Shown: positions 12,532 to 30,910, counted from the stretch's first letter. The stretch is 64,000 nt of DNA from Albifimbria verrucaria (GCA_020081605.1 JAHREC010000004.1:62001-126000), one strand, 5' to 3'. Translations and numbers: made by a program. The notes: a model not told the origin generated them from the letters alone.

Positions 12532-13760
12532 CTTAATCTTATATATATATATATATTTAATATATTTAATTATTAATTTTTAAAGAATTTTAATTATTTT
12601 ATCTTTATCTTTAATAAAAAAATATAAAATATATAAATTTATTATATTATAAAGAATTTAATATTCATTATATAATTAATAGATTTAATTATATAATATT
12701 AATATATTTTAAAATACTAATTAAATTCTTTTAGAGTTTTATATATATATGTAGCCTTAATAATAAAGAAAAATATATTTCTATTATTTAATATACTTTA
12801 TTAAGAAAATTATTTCTATTATTATAATTTAAAAATAGATTTTATATTAAATAGCTATTAGAATTATCTATTTTAAATATACTTATAATTATAAGAATAT
12901 ATATATTATTATCTATTAAATATATATTATAAAAAAATTAAAATATTATTATATATTTATTAAAGGCTCTTTATTACTTTAAATAGTTTAATTATAAATA
13001 ATTTAATTATAGCTATATATATTAATAATACTATAATTATTAATATAAAAAATATTAATATTTTATAAAATATATATATTTACTTAATTTAAATATAATA
13101 ATTTAAACTAATATTAATATTTTCTTAATTTTAAAATAATATATATATTTAATTATATTATTATTAATTAATATAATTATATTATTAATTTAAATATATT
13201 ATTATTAATTATTAATCTTTTTATATATTTAATTATAAAAATTAAAATATAATATTAAATATTAAATATTTATTTATTTTCTTATTATAAGAAATTATAT
13301 TAATTAAATATTATTTATATTTATATAATTACTATATAATAATAATTTTAATATATATTATATAAATATAATAATATAAATCTTTTAATATAATATTTAT
13401 ATTATTAATTATAGCTTTATTTATATATTATAATTATATTTATTTATTAAATATATTATTAAATTATTAAAAAATATTAATATTTAATAAATTTAAATAA
13501 ATTAATTAATTATATTAATCTAATTAACTTTAATAATTATTATATATTAATATTTAATTATAATAAAAATTTTCTTAATTTAAAAGATTAATAAAATTTA
13601 TAATTTAATATATTATTTATATTAATATACTTATTCTATTCTATATTTAATAAATTATATCTTTAATATTAATATTTTATTAATTTTATATAATTAATAT
13701 TTTTTTATAAATTCTTATAATAATTTTTTTTAATATATTAATATTATCTTTAATATTTAT

Positions 13761-13830
13761 TTTAATAAATAATATTATTAATTTAATAAATAATATTATC
13801 AATTTAATAAATAATATTATTAATTTAATA
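13761..13830. repeat. 21-bp tandem array
   Basis: Three copies of TTTAATAAATAATATTATTA plus one base, differing at one position. Confidence 0.8.
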
Positions 13831-13853
13831 TTATTAATTAATTTATATTATTA

Positions 13854-14126
13854 ATTTATTATTTATTATTATTTATTATTATTTATTATTATTTATTATT
13901 ATTTATTATTATTTATTATTATTTATTATTATTTATTATTATTTATTATTATTTATTATTATTTATTATTATTTATTATTATTTATTATTATTTATTATT
14001 ATTTATTATTATTTATTATTATTTATTATTATTTATTATTATTTATTATTATTTATTATTATTTATTATTATTTATTATTATTTATTATTATTTATTATT
14101 ATTTATTATTATTTATTATTATTTAT
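13854..14126. repeat. Perfect 10-bp minisatellite (about 27 copies)
   Basis: ATTTATTATT repeats without a visible change for about 270 bp. Such uniformity contrasts with the degraded repeats around it. Confidence 0.95.
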
Positions 14127-16099
14127 ATTTAAGCTTAAATAATAATGATTATTATATTAATAAATTATAATATTTATTTTTCTAAGAAATATTATAAATA
14201 ATAGCTTAATTTTTATAAGTTCTTATTTATATAATATATTTAAAAATTTTATTTTAAATTTCTTTAATTTATTATATAATAAATAATAAATTTATTATAA
14301 TTAATATTATATATTAATAATCTTTTTAATTATAATTTATATTATTTCTTTAATTATTTTATATTATTTTATATTTCTAAAAATTAATTATATATATATA
14401 TTTTAAATTAATAATTATTCAATTTTTATAAATTAAAAGTATAATATAATTTTATATAAATAAAATAAAATATTAATTTTTAAATATATTTATAAAGTAT
14501 ATTCTAATATATAAATAGGAAGAACTTAAGCTTTTTACTCTAATATATTTAATTTATTATAATTTTATATTAGTTAATATTATATAAAATATTAATAAAT
14601 AAATTAAAATAAATATTAATATTAAATATTAATAATTATTATTTATAAATAGAGCTATAATTTGTAATATAAGTAATATAATAGAGGATTTATTATATTA
14701 TATTTATATTTTATATATTTATATTTATATTATATAATAATAATATAAATATAAGAAATACTAAATTAAAATCACTTCTTATAATAAAGAACTTAATAGA
14801 TTTAAATATATATTAATAGTTTTTAATATTAATATATTAATATATTAAATATTAAATATAATAAAATATTCTAATATTTAATAATAATATATTTTAATCT
14901 CTATAATTAAAAGTATAAAACTATTAAAGAATATATTTATTATAGTTAGATTAATTAATAATAATATAATTAAATATTTAAATAATCTTAAGTTTAAGAA
15001 ACTATTATTATTAATTAAGGTTTATATATTTAAATTAATTACTTAAGGCTTTTTAAAGTGTATAATAATATTATTTTTATTAATAATTAAAATATTATTT
15101 ATATATATAGCTATAATTAAATTACTCTAGGATATAAAATTATTTATATTTAGAATATTTAAGGCTATATAAAGCATTTAATAAATATAAAATAATAAAC
15201 TAATTTATTATTTATAATATATATTTATAAAATAATAATATATAAACCTTATATATAAAGGGATTAAAAAGTAAAGACTTTTAATATATATTTTATATAG
15301 AATCTATTTATAAAATATAAAATTATAAATAATTATCCTTAGAAAATTATATTAAATAATAGAGTATAAATAATAACAAAAATAACTTCCTTAATATTAA
15401 AAGTATTATAATTATTATTAAAATTTATAATAATTAGTTTAATAAACTTAATATTTATTCTTTTTAGTATTTACTAATTTATAAATTTCTATATAATATA
15501 TGATTTTCTTAATATTTTCTTAATTTAAAATAATAAATAAATCTAATAAATAATATATTATATTAAAAATATTAAATATATTTATTTATATCTATTAAAG
15601 AAACTATTATATTACTATTAGATTTAATTTTATTAATACGTTTAATAGTAAATATAATGATTAATTAATTAATTATTATAATTAAAATTATTATTATTCT
15701 TCTTATATTTTATTAAAATAAATAAATAAAATCATTAATAAATATATATTAAGCCAAATATATAAATAAAATATAAATAATTAGTTTAATAATATTAAAA
15801 TATATAATAAGTATTATTCTTATGTATAATTTTAAAAGAATTATAATATATATATACATAGCTCCTTTTAGCTATTAAAGAAGAGATTATTAATTATTTA
15901 TAATATATAATTATTAAAATATCTTTAAACTTAAATCCTTAAAAGAGAATTTTATTAATTAATAATAAATATTATAATAATTATTTTAGTCTATATAAGC
16001 TTTACTCTCCTATCTATAAATAATAAATACTAAAACTAATTTATCTACTTTATATATAAATATAGCCTAGATTATAATATGTAAGAATATATATTAAAT

Positions 16100-17090
16100 A
16101 TACTTTAATATTTATATTTATATATTAATAACTATATATCTATATAAAGCTCCCTACCTACTAGCCCTAAAATCCCTTCCTCCTATTTATCTAAATATAT
16201 AGATCTATAAAAAGTATTATATATAGCTAGTATAATAGCGTATCGAGGCTTATCTACCTAGGCAGAAGAAGCAGGGATAGATATCGATAATAATAACTAA
16301 AGCCTCTAATAAAGTATATATTATTAAATAAGTATTAAGTATAATATATAAATAATTTATAGCTAAATTAAAATAATATTTAATAAAAGGCTTAGCTTTA
16401 TAGATTCTTTATATATTAAAGCCTTTAAATATATTATTAAGCTTATATTATAAAAGATTATCTAATTAATTTAAATATTCTTTTAAGATATATTAAAAAG
16501 TTTATAGCTTAAACCTATAATTATATTAAAGATATATTAAAGCTATTTATTTTTAATAAATTTAATATAGAATTTTTTTATATTATATTATAATTAAATT
16601 AAATATTTTTATTATAAAGCTAGCTTTAATAGCCTCCCTTAATAAGCTTTAAAGCTATATATTAATTCTTTTAATAGGATTTTATAATTAAAATAATAAT
16701 ACCCTTAGTATAAAATTATTCTAATTATAATATTATAAGTTTTTATAATATATATTTATAAACTTAAGCTTTAAATTAGTATTATATTATATTAAAATAC
16801 TTTAAAGATAATAAATAAAGCCCTTAAGGTATTATTATCCTAAAAATATAAATAAGCTTTCTAATAATAATATTATAATATAATCCTAGTTATTAGAATA
16901 TAAGCTATATAAAGAATCGATTAAGCTTAGTTAATATTATAGATATTATAAATAAAGATATATAATAAGGTATTATATCTTAGAATTTAGGTATAGATAT
17001 TATATTTATATAATATACCTAGAAGATAAAAATATCTACTTAATAATAAAAGGGTTAATCCTTAAAAATAGATTCTTTATATTCTTAAGG
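16100..17090 (+). repeat. Large direct repeat 1, left copy (less mutated)
   Basis: About 1 kb that aligns in order with 19400-20600. Landmarks: AGCCCTAAAATCCC, TTATCTACCTAGGCAGAAG, AAGCCTTTAAATATATTATT, AAGCTAGCTTTAATAGCC, TTTAAAGCTATATATTAATT. It keeps more G/C than its partner, and most differences between them are C in this copy against T, or G against A, in the other. Probably part of a retroelement or DNA transposon body; no protein frame survives to tell which. Confidence 0.75.
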
Positions 17091-19399
17091 GTTTATAGTA
17101 ATTAAAAAAATAAATTTATTTAAAAAATTACTTTAAATTTAATTAATAATTATATAAAATTATTTTATTAAAGATTTAATATTTTTAAAATATAAATTAA
17201 ATATTAATTTAATAAAATTTAATATTTATTTAATAAAATTTAATATTTATTTAATAAAATTTAATATTTATTTAATAAAATTTAATATTTATTTATTAAA
17301 ATCTAATATTTATTTTAATATTTTTAATTTTAATATTTAAACATAATTTTATTAATATTTAAGAATTTAATAATTTAATATATAATATATTTTATAATAA
17401 AAATACTTATTAATAAATATTAAAATATTAATAAAGATAATTAAAAATTAAATAAATATAATTTTTTAAAAAGGATTTAATAAAAACTCTTATAAATATA
17501 AGAATAAATAAAAATATCTTTTTAATAGATTTATAAAAAAGGTTTTAAAAAGTAATAAAAAAACTTATAAATATAATATATTTAATTTAATTTTATACTC
17601 TTTTATAAATTATAAATTTTAATATAATATTAAAAATTAACTTATTCACTTAAAATTAACACTTTTTATAAAAATAATAATAAATAAACTAGAAGAAATT
17701 TTCGACTTTATAAAAAGCTAGAGTTATTAACTAGGATAAGCAAGAAGTGCTTTATACTAAATAAATAGGTATTTTCAGTTTAGTAATTAGCTAATACTAT
17801 TATTATTAATATATAGCTTAAAATATTCAATAGCTAGGGTGCCTGCCTACCCTTTTAAATAAGAATAAAAAGCTATATTATATTTTAATAAACTAAGACC
17901 TATTTATCTCGCCAGTTAACCTATACTCGAATATTACTATAATTACTATATAAAGAATTATTATTTAATAGCTTAAGGATAAAGGTATTATATGTTATTT
18001 TACTATAGAATAATTATTCTTAATACTTAAAGTAGCTAAAATATACCTAGAATTTACCTATAGATATATTAAGAAGCTATTAAAATAATAAAAGTATATT
18101 ATTATTAATAATAAATATATAGTTTAACAGGGCTAAGGCTAGTGCTATCTATAGTATTTCTATAGAAAGATTAGAGGATTTATTATATTTAAGATAATAG
18201 CTAATTATCTATAGAAAAGTAAATTTAAAAAGAACAATTAAAGAGAAACTTAAGTTAATAAGATATAATAGAATATATTAAGAAGCCTATACCTTCTATT
18301 ACTATATATTACCTATAGCCTTAGAGAATTACCCTAAGAGTAAGAATAGTAATATCCTTAGCTATATTATACTATACTACCTTAAGAAAAACCTTCTTAT
18401 AATAGCTATCTATAAAAATAGTTTCATTAATAATAATAAATATATATTTATAATAACTATAATATTAAGTTAACTATATTTATAAACTAGGTTTTATATT
18501 CTTATAATATTTTTACTTAATAATATAAAGAAGATAATTATTTAAATATTAAATCTATATTAAATTATTAAGAGCCCCTAAAAATAAAGCTATATATAAA
18601 TAGCTTTAATAGGCTATTTTAAAAATATAAAAGAAGCTTAAATTTAATTTATTCTAAAAGTTAATAAAATTAATAATCCAGAAACTTTAAGTAAATATAG
18701 ATAGTTTATATATAAAATCCTAAATAGATATTATATAATTTTAATAAATTTCTTATCTATTATTTAAATCTAAAATAAGTTCCTAATTATTTTAAAAAGA
18801 AAATATAATTTAAATATTATAATATTAATATCTACAATAATATAAATTAATATATATATAAAATTAATTTATACTTATTAAATATAAGATTAATAAATAA
18901 ATTATTAAAACTAAGAAAATTAAACTATAAAATCTATATAATAGATAAATATTAGGTTTTTATTTATAATATATAATATATTAAATAGATATTTTTATAT
19001 TAAATATAACTTATATAATAATATATATAGATATTATATATAACTATATATTATAGGAGATATAAATATAGAGATATCTCCAGGTATAAATATTATAAAA
19101 ATATTCTAAATCTTATATATTTAAATTAATTTATTTAAATCTATAAAATAATTAATAATAATTATATAAATATTAATATTAACATATTATTTATTTATTT
19201 ATAGTTATTTTAATTATTTATATAATTAATTAATAAACTATTAAATTTATAAATAAATTAACTAACCTAAAAATAAATATTAATAAAATATTTGATATTT
19301 ATAAATAAATATATAATATTTAATTTTTAACCCTTTTATTTTTTAAAATAATTCTTATTAATATATAATTTTAATAGAAATTATATCTTATAATATTTT
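17091..19399. other. Decayed repeat DNA, moderately mutated
   Basis: A 21-bp tandem array sits at 17205-17325. From about 17640 to 18960 the sequence retains more C and G (for example AGGGTGCCTGCCTACCC near 17837 and CTCGCCAGTTAACC near 17909), suggesting a younger or less mutated element, but all frames are full of stops. I could not match it to another copy. Confidence 0.5.
17205..17325. repeat. 21-bp tandem array
   Basis: About five copies of AATATTTATTTAATAAAATT plus one base, with the last copies diverging. Confidence 0.8.
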
Positions 19400-20600
19400 A
19401 ATAAATTTAAATATATCTTATTTTTAAATAACTTTATATTTATATAAAGCTATTTATCTATTAGCCTTAAAATCCTACTCTCTTTTATTTTATAAATATA
19501 TAGAATATTTAAGAGTATAATATATAATTAATATAATAATATATAATAGCTTATTTACTTAAATAAGAAAAATTAATAATAAAAGTTAATAATAATAATT
19601 AAAGCCTTTAATTAAATATGAGTAAGTAATAAATATAATAAATATAATTTCTAATTAAATTAAATTAATATTTTATAAAAAATCTAGTTTTATAAGTTTT
19701 TTATATATTAAAGCCCTTAAATATATTATTAAATTTATAATATAAAAGATTATTAAATTAATTTAAATAATTCTCTAGGACATATAAAAAGAATTTATAA
19801 TTTAAAATTAATATTAAATTAAGAATATATTAAAGGTATTTATATATTATAAACTTAATATAGAATATTTTTAAGCTATATTATAATTAAATTAAATATT
19901 TTTATTATAAAGTTAGCTTTAATAGCTTTTTAACAAGTTTTAAAGCTATATATTAATTCTTTTTATAAGATTTTATAATTAAAATAATAATATTCTTAAT
20001 ATAAAATTATTTTTATTATAATATTATAAACTCTTTATAATATATATTTATAAATTTAAGCGTTAAATTAATATTAAACTATATTTAGATATTTAAAAAA
20101 TAATAAATAAAACTTTTAAAAGTAATATTATAATAATTATATATTAATTTTAAAATAAGAATTAAATAATAAATTTTTAATAAGATATAAATTTATAAAA
20201 TATTTAAATTAGTTATAATTATAAAAAAAAACTTTTAAATAATAATATACATTTCTTATTTTAATTAGAATAGGAATTTTATAAATCTTAAAGGATTTAT
20301 TAAAGATATTTATAAATTAAAGATTTTATATATATTATAAATATAAACTTAATATAGAATAAAAATAGTAATTAATAAAAATATTAATAAGCTTTATAAT
20401 AATATTATAATAATATAATTTTAACTACTAAAATATAAATTATATAAAAGATTAATTAAATTTATTTAATATTATAAATAATAATATATAATAAAATATT
20501 ATATATTAAAATTAAAATATATTTACTATATATATATAATATATTAAAAGAATAAAAATCTATATTTAAGAATAAAATAGTTAATCCTTAAGTTATATAT
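19400..20600 (+). repeat. Large direct repeat 1, right copy (more mutated)
   Basis: Partner of 16100-17090. Same landmark order: TTAGCCTTAAAATCC, AAAGCCCTTAAATATATT, AAGTTAGCTTTAATAGC, TTTAAAGCTATATATTAATT. It is about 0.2 kb longer because extra A/T sequence interrupts it near 20100-20350. Confidence 0.75.
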
Positions 20601-25367
<4,767 letters not shown>

Positions 25368-25404
25368 TATATTATTTATTATAAAATAAATATAATTTAT
25401 ATTA

Positions 25405-25913
25405 AGACTAACTCTATGCTTATTATAAATCGATAGATACTTATTATTTAAATTTTATTTTAAAGGCTTTAAGCTTTAAAATAATTTAAAGAATCTAAAA
25501 GCTCTTTAAGAATTCTATAAAAATTCTATTATATAGATTTCTATATAATATATTTTATAATAATTTTTTAACTTATTATATAATATTATATAGATTTTTA
25601 AATAGCTTAGAATCTCCTTATATATTTAAGAATTCCTAAAGAAAGCTTAAGGTATTATTAAAATCCTTAATATTTAAATTCTATTTAAACTTCTTAAAAA
25701 TAATTTAAAATTAAAAAGAATAATAGTAAAACTTAATTAATTAATAAATCTATTATTTATCTATTTCTAGATATTTCTAGCTATTTTATATATTTATGTA
25801 TAAATTTTTAAAAATAGATAAATTTTATAATACTTAAGGAAAATTACCTCACCTTCCTAATCTAATAAAAATAACAGGTAGCTACCGATTCGTGGTAGGC
25901 ACGGAGTCGGTCC
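25405..25913 (+). mobile_element. TIR family 1, copy C (reference, about 509 bp)
   Basis: The right TIR (about 25871-25913; core ACCGATTCGTGGTAGGCACG) is nearly unmutated, while the left TIR (25405-25447, core TGCTTATTATAAATCGATAG) is its reverse complement with C-to-T and G-to-A changes. The body has the same landmarks as copies A, B and D. There is no coding potential; at this size it is a MITE-like non-autonomous element. The pairing of one intact and one mutated end in a single element shows the right end was shielded or the mutation pressure ran out there. Confidence 0.75.
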
Positions 25914-26125
25914 TATTGGACCGGTTAGTATAACATTACTTATATTATTGCTTATATAAATTCATCTAGCTCCCTGCTTCTCGGGATTTTTAACTGAACT
26001 GCACTAAACCTAATTAATAACCCTTCCGGTCACATGAGCGGTGTTTATGCATTATAACGCTCGTTTTTATACACTCCGTTTTTATATTCAATTAATGCTG
26101 TATTTTCCTTATAATACGGCTCAAT
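25914..26125 (-). repeat. Internal inverted copy of the right border sequence
   Basis: Reads AGCTCCCTGCTTCTCGGGAT, then TTAACTGAACTGCACTAAAC, then CCGGTCACATGAGCGG, then ACGCTCGTTTTTATACACTC; the reverse complement of 53135-53335 has the same order. Differences are mostly C against T and G against A, with the internal copy the mutated one, plus a few other changes. The match stops at GGCTCAA/GGCCCAA, where a family 1 TIR begins. Confidence 0.85.
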
Positions 26126-26162
26126 AGTAACTATCGATTCGTGGTAGGCACAGAGTCAGTCT
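26126..26162 (+). repeat. Solo copy of the family 1 right TIR
   Basis: AACTATCGATTCGTGGTAGG continues to CAGAGTCAGTCT. Compared with the TIR at 25876-25912 in the same orientation it differs at six places, all G to A or C to T. No element body accompanies it. Confidence 0.8.
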
Positions 26163-27836
26163 CTATATTAATTTTATATTTTAATTTTAATAATTTTATA
26201 TATTTATTAAATAAGAAGAGAGAGTTTTAAGATTATTAAATAAATAGTTTTATATAAATATAAAGTTAAAATAAAAAAATTAAATATTTATATATAAATA
26301 TTATTAAAAATTTAAAACTAAAAAGAATTTTAATATTATTTTTAATAATTATTTTAATTAAATATTAAATATAATTTAATTAATAAGATTAAATTTAATA
26401 ATTTAAATATATAAAAATGAATTTTATATTAAAGATTTTAAAAAGATTTTATTATTTAATTAAAAGAAAATAATTTATATAATTTATAATTAAAGAAATT
26501 ATATATAGTTTTATTAAATTAAAAACCTATTATTTTTTTTTCTTAAAGTTTTAAATATTTTATAATTTATTTATTTCTAAAAATATATTTATTATATTTA
26601 AATATAAAATAATAAATTATATTATTAAAATATAAGAAAAAATAATTATTTAATAAACTATTAAATTTTATTTTTTAAAATATATAATATATATTATAAA
26701 AATATTATAATAAATAAATAATTCAAGATTTTATATATTTTCTTAAATGCTTTAAAAAATAATTATTCTAATATATTAAAATAATAATAATTTATATTTT
26801 TATATAAATTATTATATTATATAAAGAGTTATTTTTATTATTTTAATTATAAAAAGTCTTTATTATATTTAAAATTTTAATTAATTTATAAAAATTATTA
26901 ATAAAAAATATATTTTTATATTTAAATTATAAGAAATTATAAATAAATAATAATAAATTATATTTAATATAATTATTATAAAGATTTAAGAATCTTTTTA
27001 AATATATAAATATATTTATTATTTTTTAAATAAATATATTTATTATTTTTTAAATAAATATATTTAATATTTAATAAATTCTTTAATATTCTTTATATAA
27101 TTTATATTAATAATATATTTAATTTTTATAAAAATTTTAAAAAATATATTATTTTTATTAAAAAAATCTTAAAATAATTTATAAAAAAACTAAGCTTATT
27201 ATAAAATTTAATAAAATCTACTTTAATTTAAATTAAATTTAATTTTTAAACTTTATTCTTTTAAATAAAAAGAAATCTATTTTAATTAAATATATATAAT
27301 TTAATATTAAAGAAATTTATAAATTATTATAAAATTTAAAAATTTAAAAATTTTTATAATTATTATTAAAAATTTAAATAAAAATATATTAATATTAAAA
27401 TATTATATATACTAGAAAAATAATATATATTTATTATTAATATATTTTTAAAAAAAAATTATTATAATTAATATATTATTTAATTTAATTATAGAAAAGA
27501 TTATTATTTAATTATTTCTTAATTAAAAAAATTTAAAAACTTATTATTTAAATATAAGATTTTTATTTAAAAATTTATAATAATTATAAAATTATCTAAA
27601 AATTAATAATATTATTTTTAAAAATAATATATTTAATAAAAATTTAAATTAAATTATTAAAATTTATAATAATTTATTATAAAATTAAAATTTAATAATA
27701 TATAAATAAAATAATTTATATTTTTTTATGTTATTATTAAATATTATATAAGAGTTTATATTTAATTAATATTTTTAAAGAGAATATAAATTATAAAAAT
27801 AAAATATTATTTATTAAAGATTTATTAATAAAATTA
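26163..27836. other. AT block, no gene
   Basis: Very low G/C, no open frame, and no repeat I could match apart from a short duplicated ATATTTATTATTTTTTAAAT near 27010-27060. Confidence 0.6.
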
Positions 27837-28128
27837 TAAAATAAAATAAAATAAAATAAAATAAAATAAAATAAAATAAAATAAAATAAAATAAAATAAA
27901 ATAAAATAAAATAAAATAAAATAAAATAAAATAAAATAAAATAAAATAAAATAAAATAAAATAAAATAAAATAAAATAAAATAAAATAAAATAAAATAAA
28001 ATAAAATAAAATAAAATAAAATAAAATAAAATAAAATAAAATAAAATAAAATAAAATAAAATAAAATAAAATAAAATAAAATAAAATAAAATAAAATAAA
28101 ATAAAATAAAATAAAATAAAATAAAATA
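27837..28128. repeat. Perfect AAAAT pentanucleotide array (about 58 copies)
   Basis: About 292 bp of uninterrupted ATAAA/AAAAT repeats, the longest perfect array in the window. Confidence 0.95.
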
Positions 28129-29295
28129 ATAAAATTTAAAATAATAAAATTTAAAATTTATTAAAATTAAATTAATAATAAAAATTAAAAAATAAAAATT
28201 ATTATAAAGTTTATATTTTTTTATTATTATTTTTAAAAAATTATATAAAAATCTATTTAATTAATAATATTTTAAGGTTCTTTATTAATAGAATAATTAT
28301 TATATTAATTTTATAATATAGATTTATTTAAAATACTTTATTAATTCCATATTATTAAATAATTATATTTACTCTTATTTAATATTAAATTTAATAAATA
28401 TATCAATTTAATTTATATATTTAATAAGCTTAAATTAGTATATTAATTAAAAGAGAGTTTTTATTTTAGCTTTATTTAAATATTATTTATTTAAATATTT
28501 TAGATTTTTATATTTTTAACTTTAATTCTTTTAATTTATTTAAATAAACTTAAACTTAAATTTAAATTATAAGCTATTTTTTAATTAAAATACATTTAGT
28601 ATTTTTTATTATAAAAGCTATTATTTATAATTAATATATTTTCTCTAAAAACTACTTTTTATTTTAAATCTAATTCTTCTTTTATTAATTTAATTTAAAT
28701 AAGCTTTAATTAAACTTTATTATTTTAAATAATAATATTTTATTTAATTTAACTTTTTTATTTAGGATTTCTTTATTTAAAATAATCTATAGCTTAATTA
28801 TTAATAGTTTTTTATATTTTATAGATTTTATTTATAGTTTATTTAAAAAAACTATTTCTATTTATTTTATTCTATTTTATAGCTTTAATATTAAGTTTTT
28901 AATAAATAATACTTTATTTATTTAATTTAGCTTTTTAATAATTAATTAATTAATTTTAATTTTTTTATATAATATTAAATAATAAAATTATAAAATATAA
29001 AAAATATTTATTATTTAATATATTTATTATTAAATTTAATTAATAATATAAATTATTATAAATTCTAATAATTTAATTAAATTTTTATTAAAAATATTAT
29101 TTTTAAAAATAATATTATTAAAATTTATATAATTTTATAATTATTATTAATTTTTAATTTTAAAATCCTATAATTAAGCTTAAGCATTTTAAACTTTTCT
29201 AAAAATAATATTATAATTTATTATTTATTAATACTTCTTCTATATTAAATATTTAATAATATTATTATAATATATTATAATTATTAAAGAATTAT

Positions 29296-29298
<3 letters not shown>

Positions 29299-29338
<40 letters not shown>
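29299..29338. repeat. AT dinucleotide run
   Basis: About 19 uninterrupted AT units. Confidence 0.9.
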
Positions 29339-29341
<3 letters not shown>

Positions 29342-29419
29342 TATAATCTTAAATATTAAATTAATAATAATTATTCTAATATTTATATTATTATTTATTT
29401 TATTAATTATTTTATAAAT

Positions 29420-29483
29420 TATTTATTAATTATTTTATTAATTATTTTATTAATTATTTTATTAATTATTTTATTAATTATTT
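29420..29483. repeat. 12-bp tandem array
   Basis: About five copies of ATTATTTTATTA. Confidence 0.85.
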
Positions 29484-30090
29484 ATTTTATTTATTATTTT
29501 ATTATTATTTAATTATATATATTTTAAATTATTAATAAATATTTATATTATTTCTTATTATTTTATAAAATTAATATATTATTTTTTATTATTTTATAAA
29601 ATCAATATATTATTTTTTATTATTTTATAAAATAATATATTAAAATAATAATTTTTATTGAATATTAATATAAAGCTTTTTATAAAAATATATATAATTT
29701 TCTATATATAATAATAAAGAAATCTTTTTAAATATTATTATTTAACTTTTTTATTTATATACTATTAAAAATATATTTAAGATAAAAAAATTATAAATTT
29801 AAAAAATTAAATAATATAATAATATTTAATATATATTTAATATAAATTTATTATAAAAATATAAAATAAAATAATAAAGCTTTTAATAAAAATATAATTT
29901 ATATTAATATTTATTATATAACTTCTTATTTATTAATTTTTTATTTAATAATTTTTTTAAAAGACTTATAATAATTATTTATATTAAATAAAAATACTTA
30001 AATATTCTATTTATAGATTTTATTATTTTACTTTTTTATAATCAATAATTAATAATATAATATTATAATAAAATAATTATAATAAACTAA

Positions 30091-30385
30091 ATAGCTTATT
30101 TTATTTTTATTTATATATTAGAATATATTTTAAATATATTAAATATTTTAATATACTTTCTTCAATAATAATAAAAATAATAATTATATTTATATATTAA
30201 TAAATAAATTAAAAATAGATATTATATTAAATATATATAATAATATATAATTATAAATAATTAATTATATTAGAGTAAAAAGCTTATTTTATTCTTATTT
30301 ATATATTTAAATATATTCTATATATATTAAATAGATTATTAAACCTTTATTAATAATAATAAAAGAATAACTATAATAATATAAT
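30091..30385. repeat. Diverged tandem duplication of about 105 bp
   Basis: 30091-30195 and 30278-30385 align (AGCTTATTTTATTTTTATTT against AGCTTATTTTATTCTTATTT, then AATAATAATAAAA-type sequence). A fragment of the second unit occurs inverted near 14495-14560. Confidence 0.6.
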
Positions 30386-30579
30386 ATTTTATATTATATT
30401 ATAAAAATATATTTTATTAGTACTATTCTTTTTTAATTTTAATATATATATATATTTAATATTCTTATATAATATTAAACTTTTTAAAGATTTTAATTTA
30501 AGATTATTTTTTAAAAATCTTATATTAGTTATTATATAATCTTTTTATTTAATTATAAATATAATAATAATAAATAAAG

Positions 30580-30910
30580 GCGAAGAGCCTCTTAAAGTTA
30601 TATAATATATAAGTCTATATTAAATACTCTATTATTCTACCTTTAATAACTATTAATAGCTAGTATAATAGCTATTATACTTATTAATAGTTAATATAGT
30701 TATTATTATAGCTATTATCCCTCCTCACCCTAGGAGCCTACTCTATATAGTGATAATCCTATTCAAGAGCCTATTATAGCCCTTTAATATTACTATAATA
30801 AACTATTAGATAAACCTATGCTTATTAATATATATATAGTATTATAGATATAATCTTCTTTTTAATATAGCTTAGGCTATAAACTATATTTAAAATAAAG
30901 ATTTTAATAT
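30580..30910 (+). repeat. Inverted repeat 2, left arm
   Basis: About 320 bp matching the reverse complement of 39785-40095. Landmarks: GCCTCTTAAAGTTATATAAT, ACTCTATTATTCTACC, GGAGCCTACTCTATATA, ATAATCTTCTTTTTAATATA. This copy keeps more C and G (CCCTCCTCACCCTAGGAGCC near 30720). TATTCTACC...TAATA resembles sequence at 33613-33628, hinting at a shared element end. Confidence 0.75.

Larger units (their letters stand above)
12532..16099. other. AT block with long minisatellite, no gene
   Basis: Holds two tandem arrays (13761-13830 and 13854-14126) and, at about 14495-14560, a fragment that is the inverse of 30240-30330 (landmark AAGCTTTTTACTCTAATATA). G/C is a little higher after 14500. No open frame. 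Confidence 0.6.
28129..30090. other. AT block with short arrays, no gene
   Basis: Contains an AT dinucleotide run (29299-29338) and a 12-bp array (29420-29483). Between 28300 and 28950 C and G are somewhat more frequent, always as CTT/AAG-type contexts. No open frame. Confidence 0.6.

Noticed and set aside
13854..14126. CRISPR-like array
   Set aside because: Units are contiguous without spacers; a simple minisatellite in a eukaryotic genome.
17640..18960. Fot1/pogo-type transposase remnant
   Set aside because: Suggested by the retained G/C and size, but no motif could be read through the stops, so the assignment is not supported.
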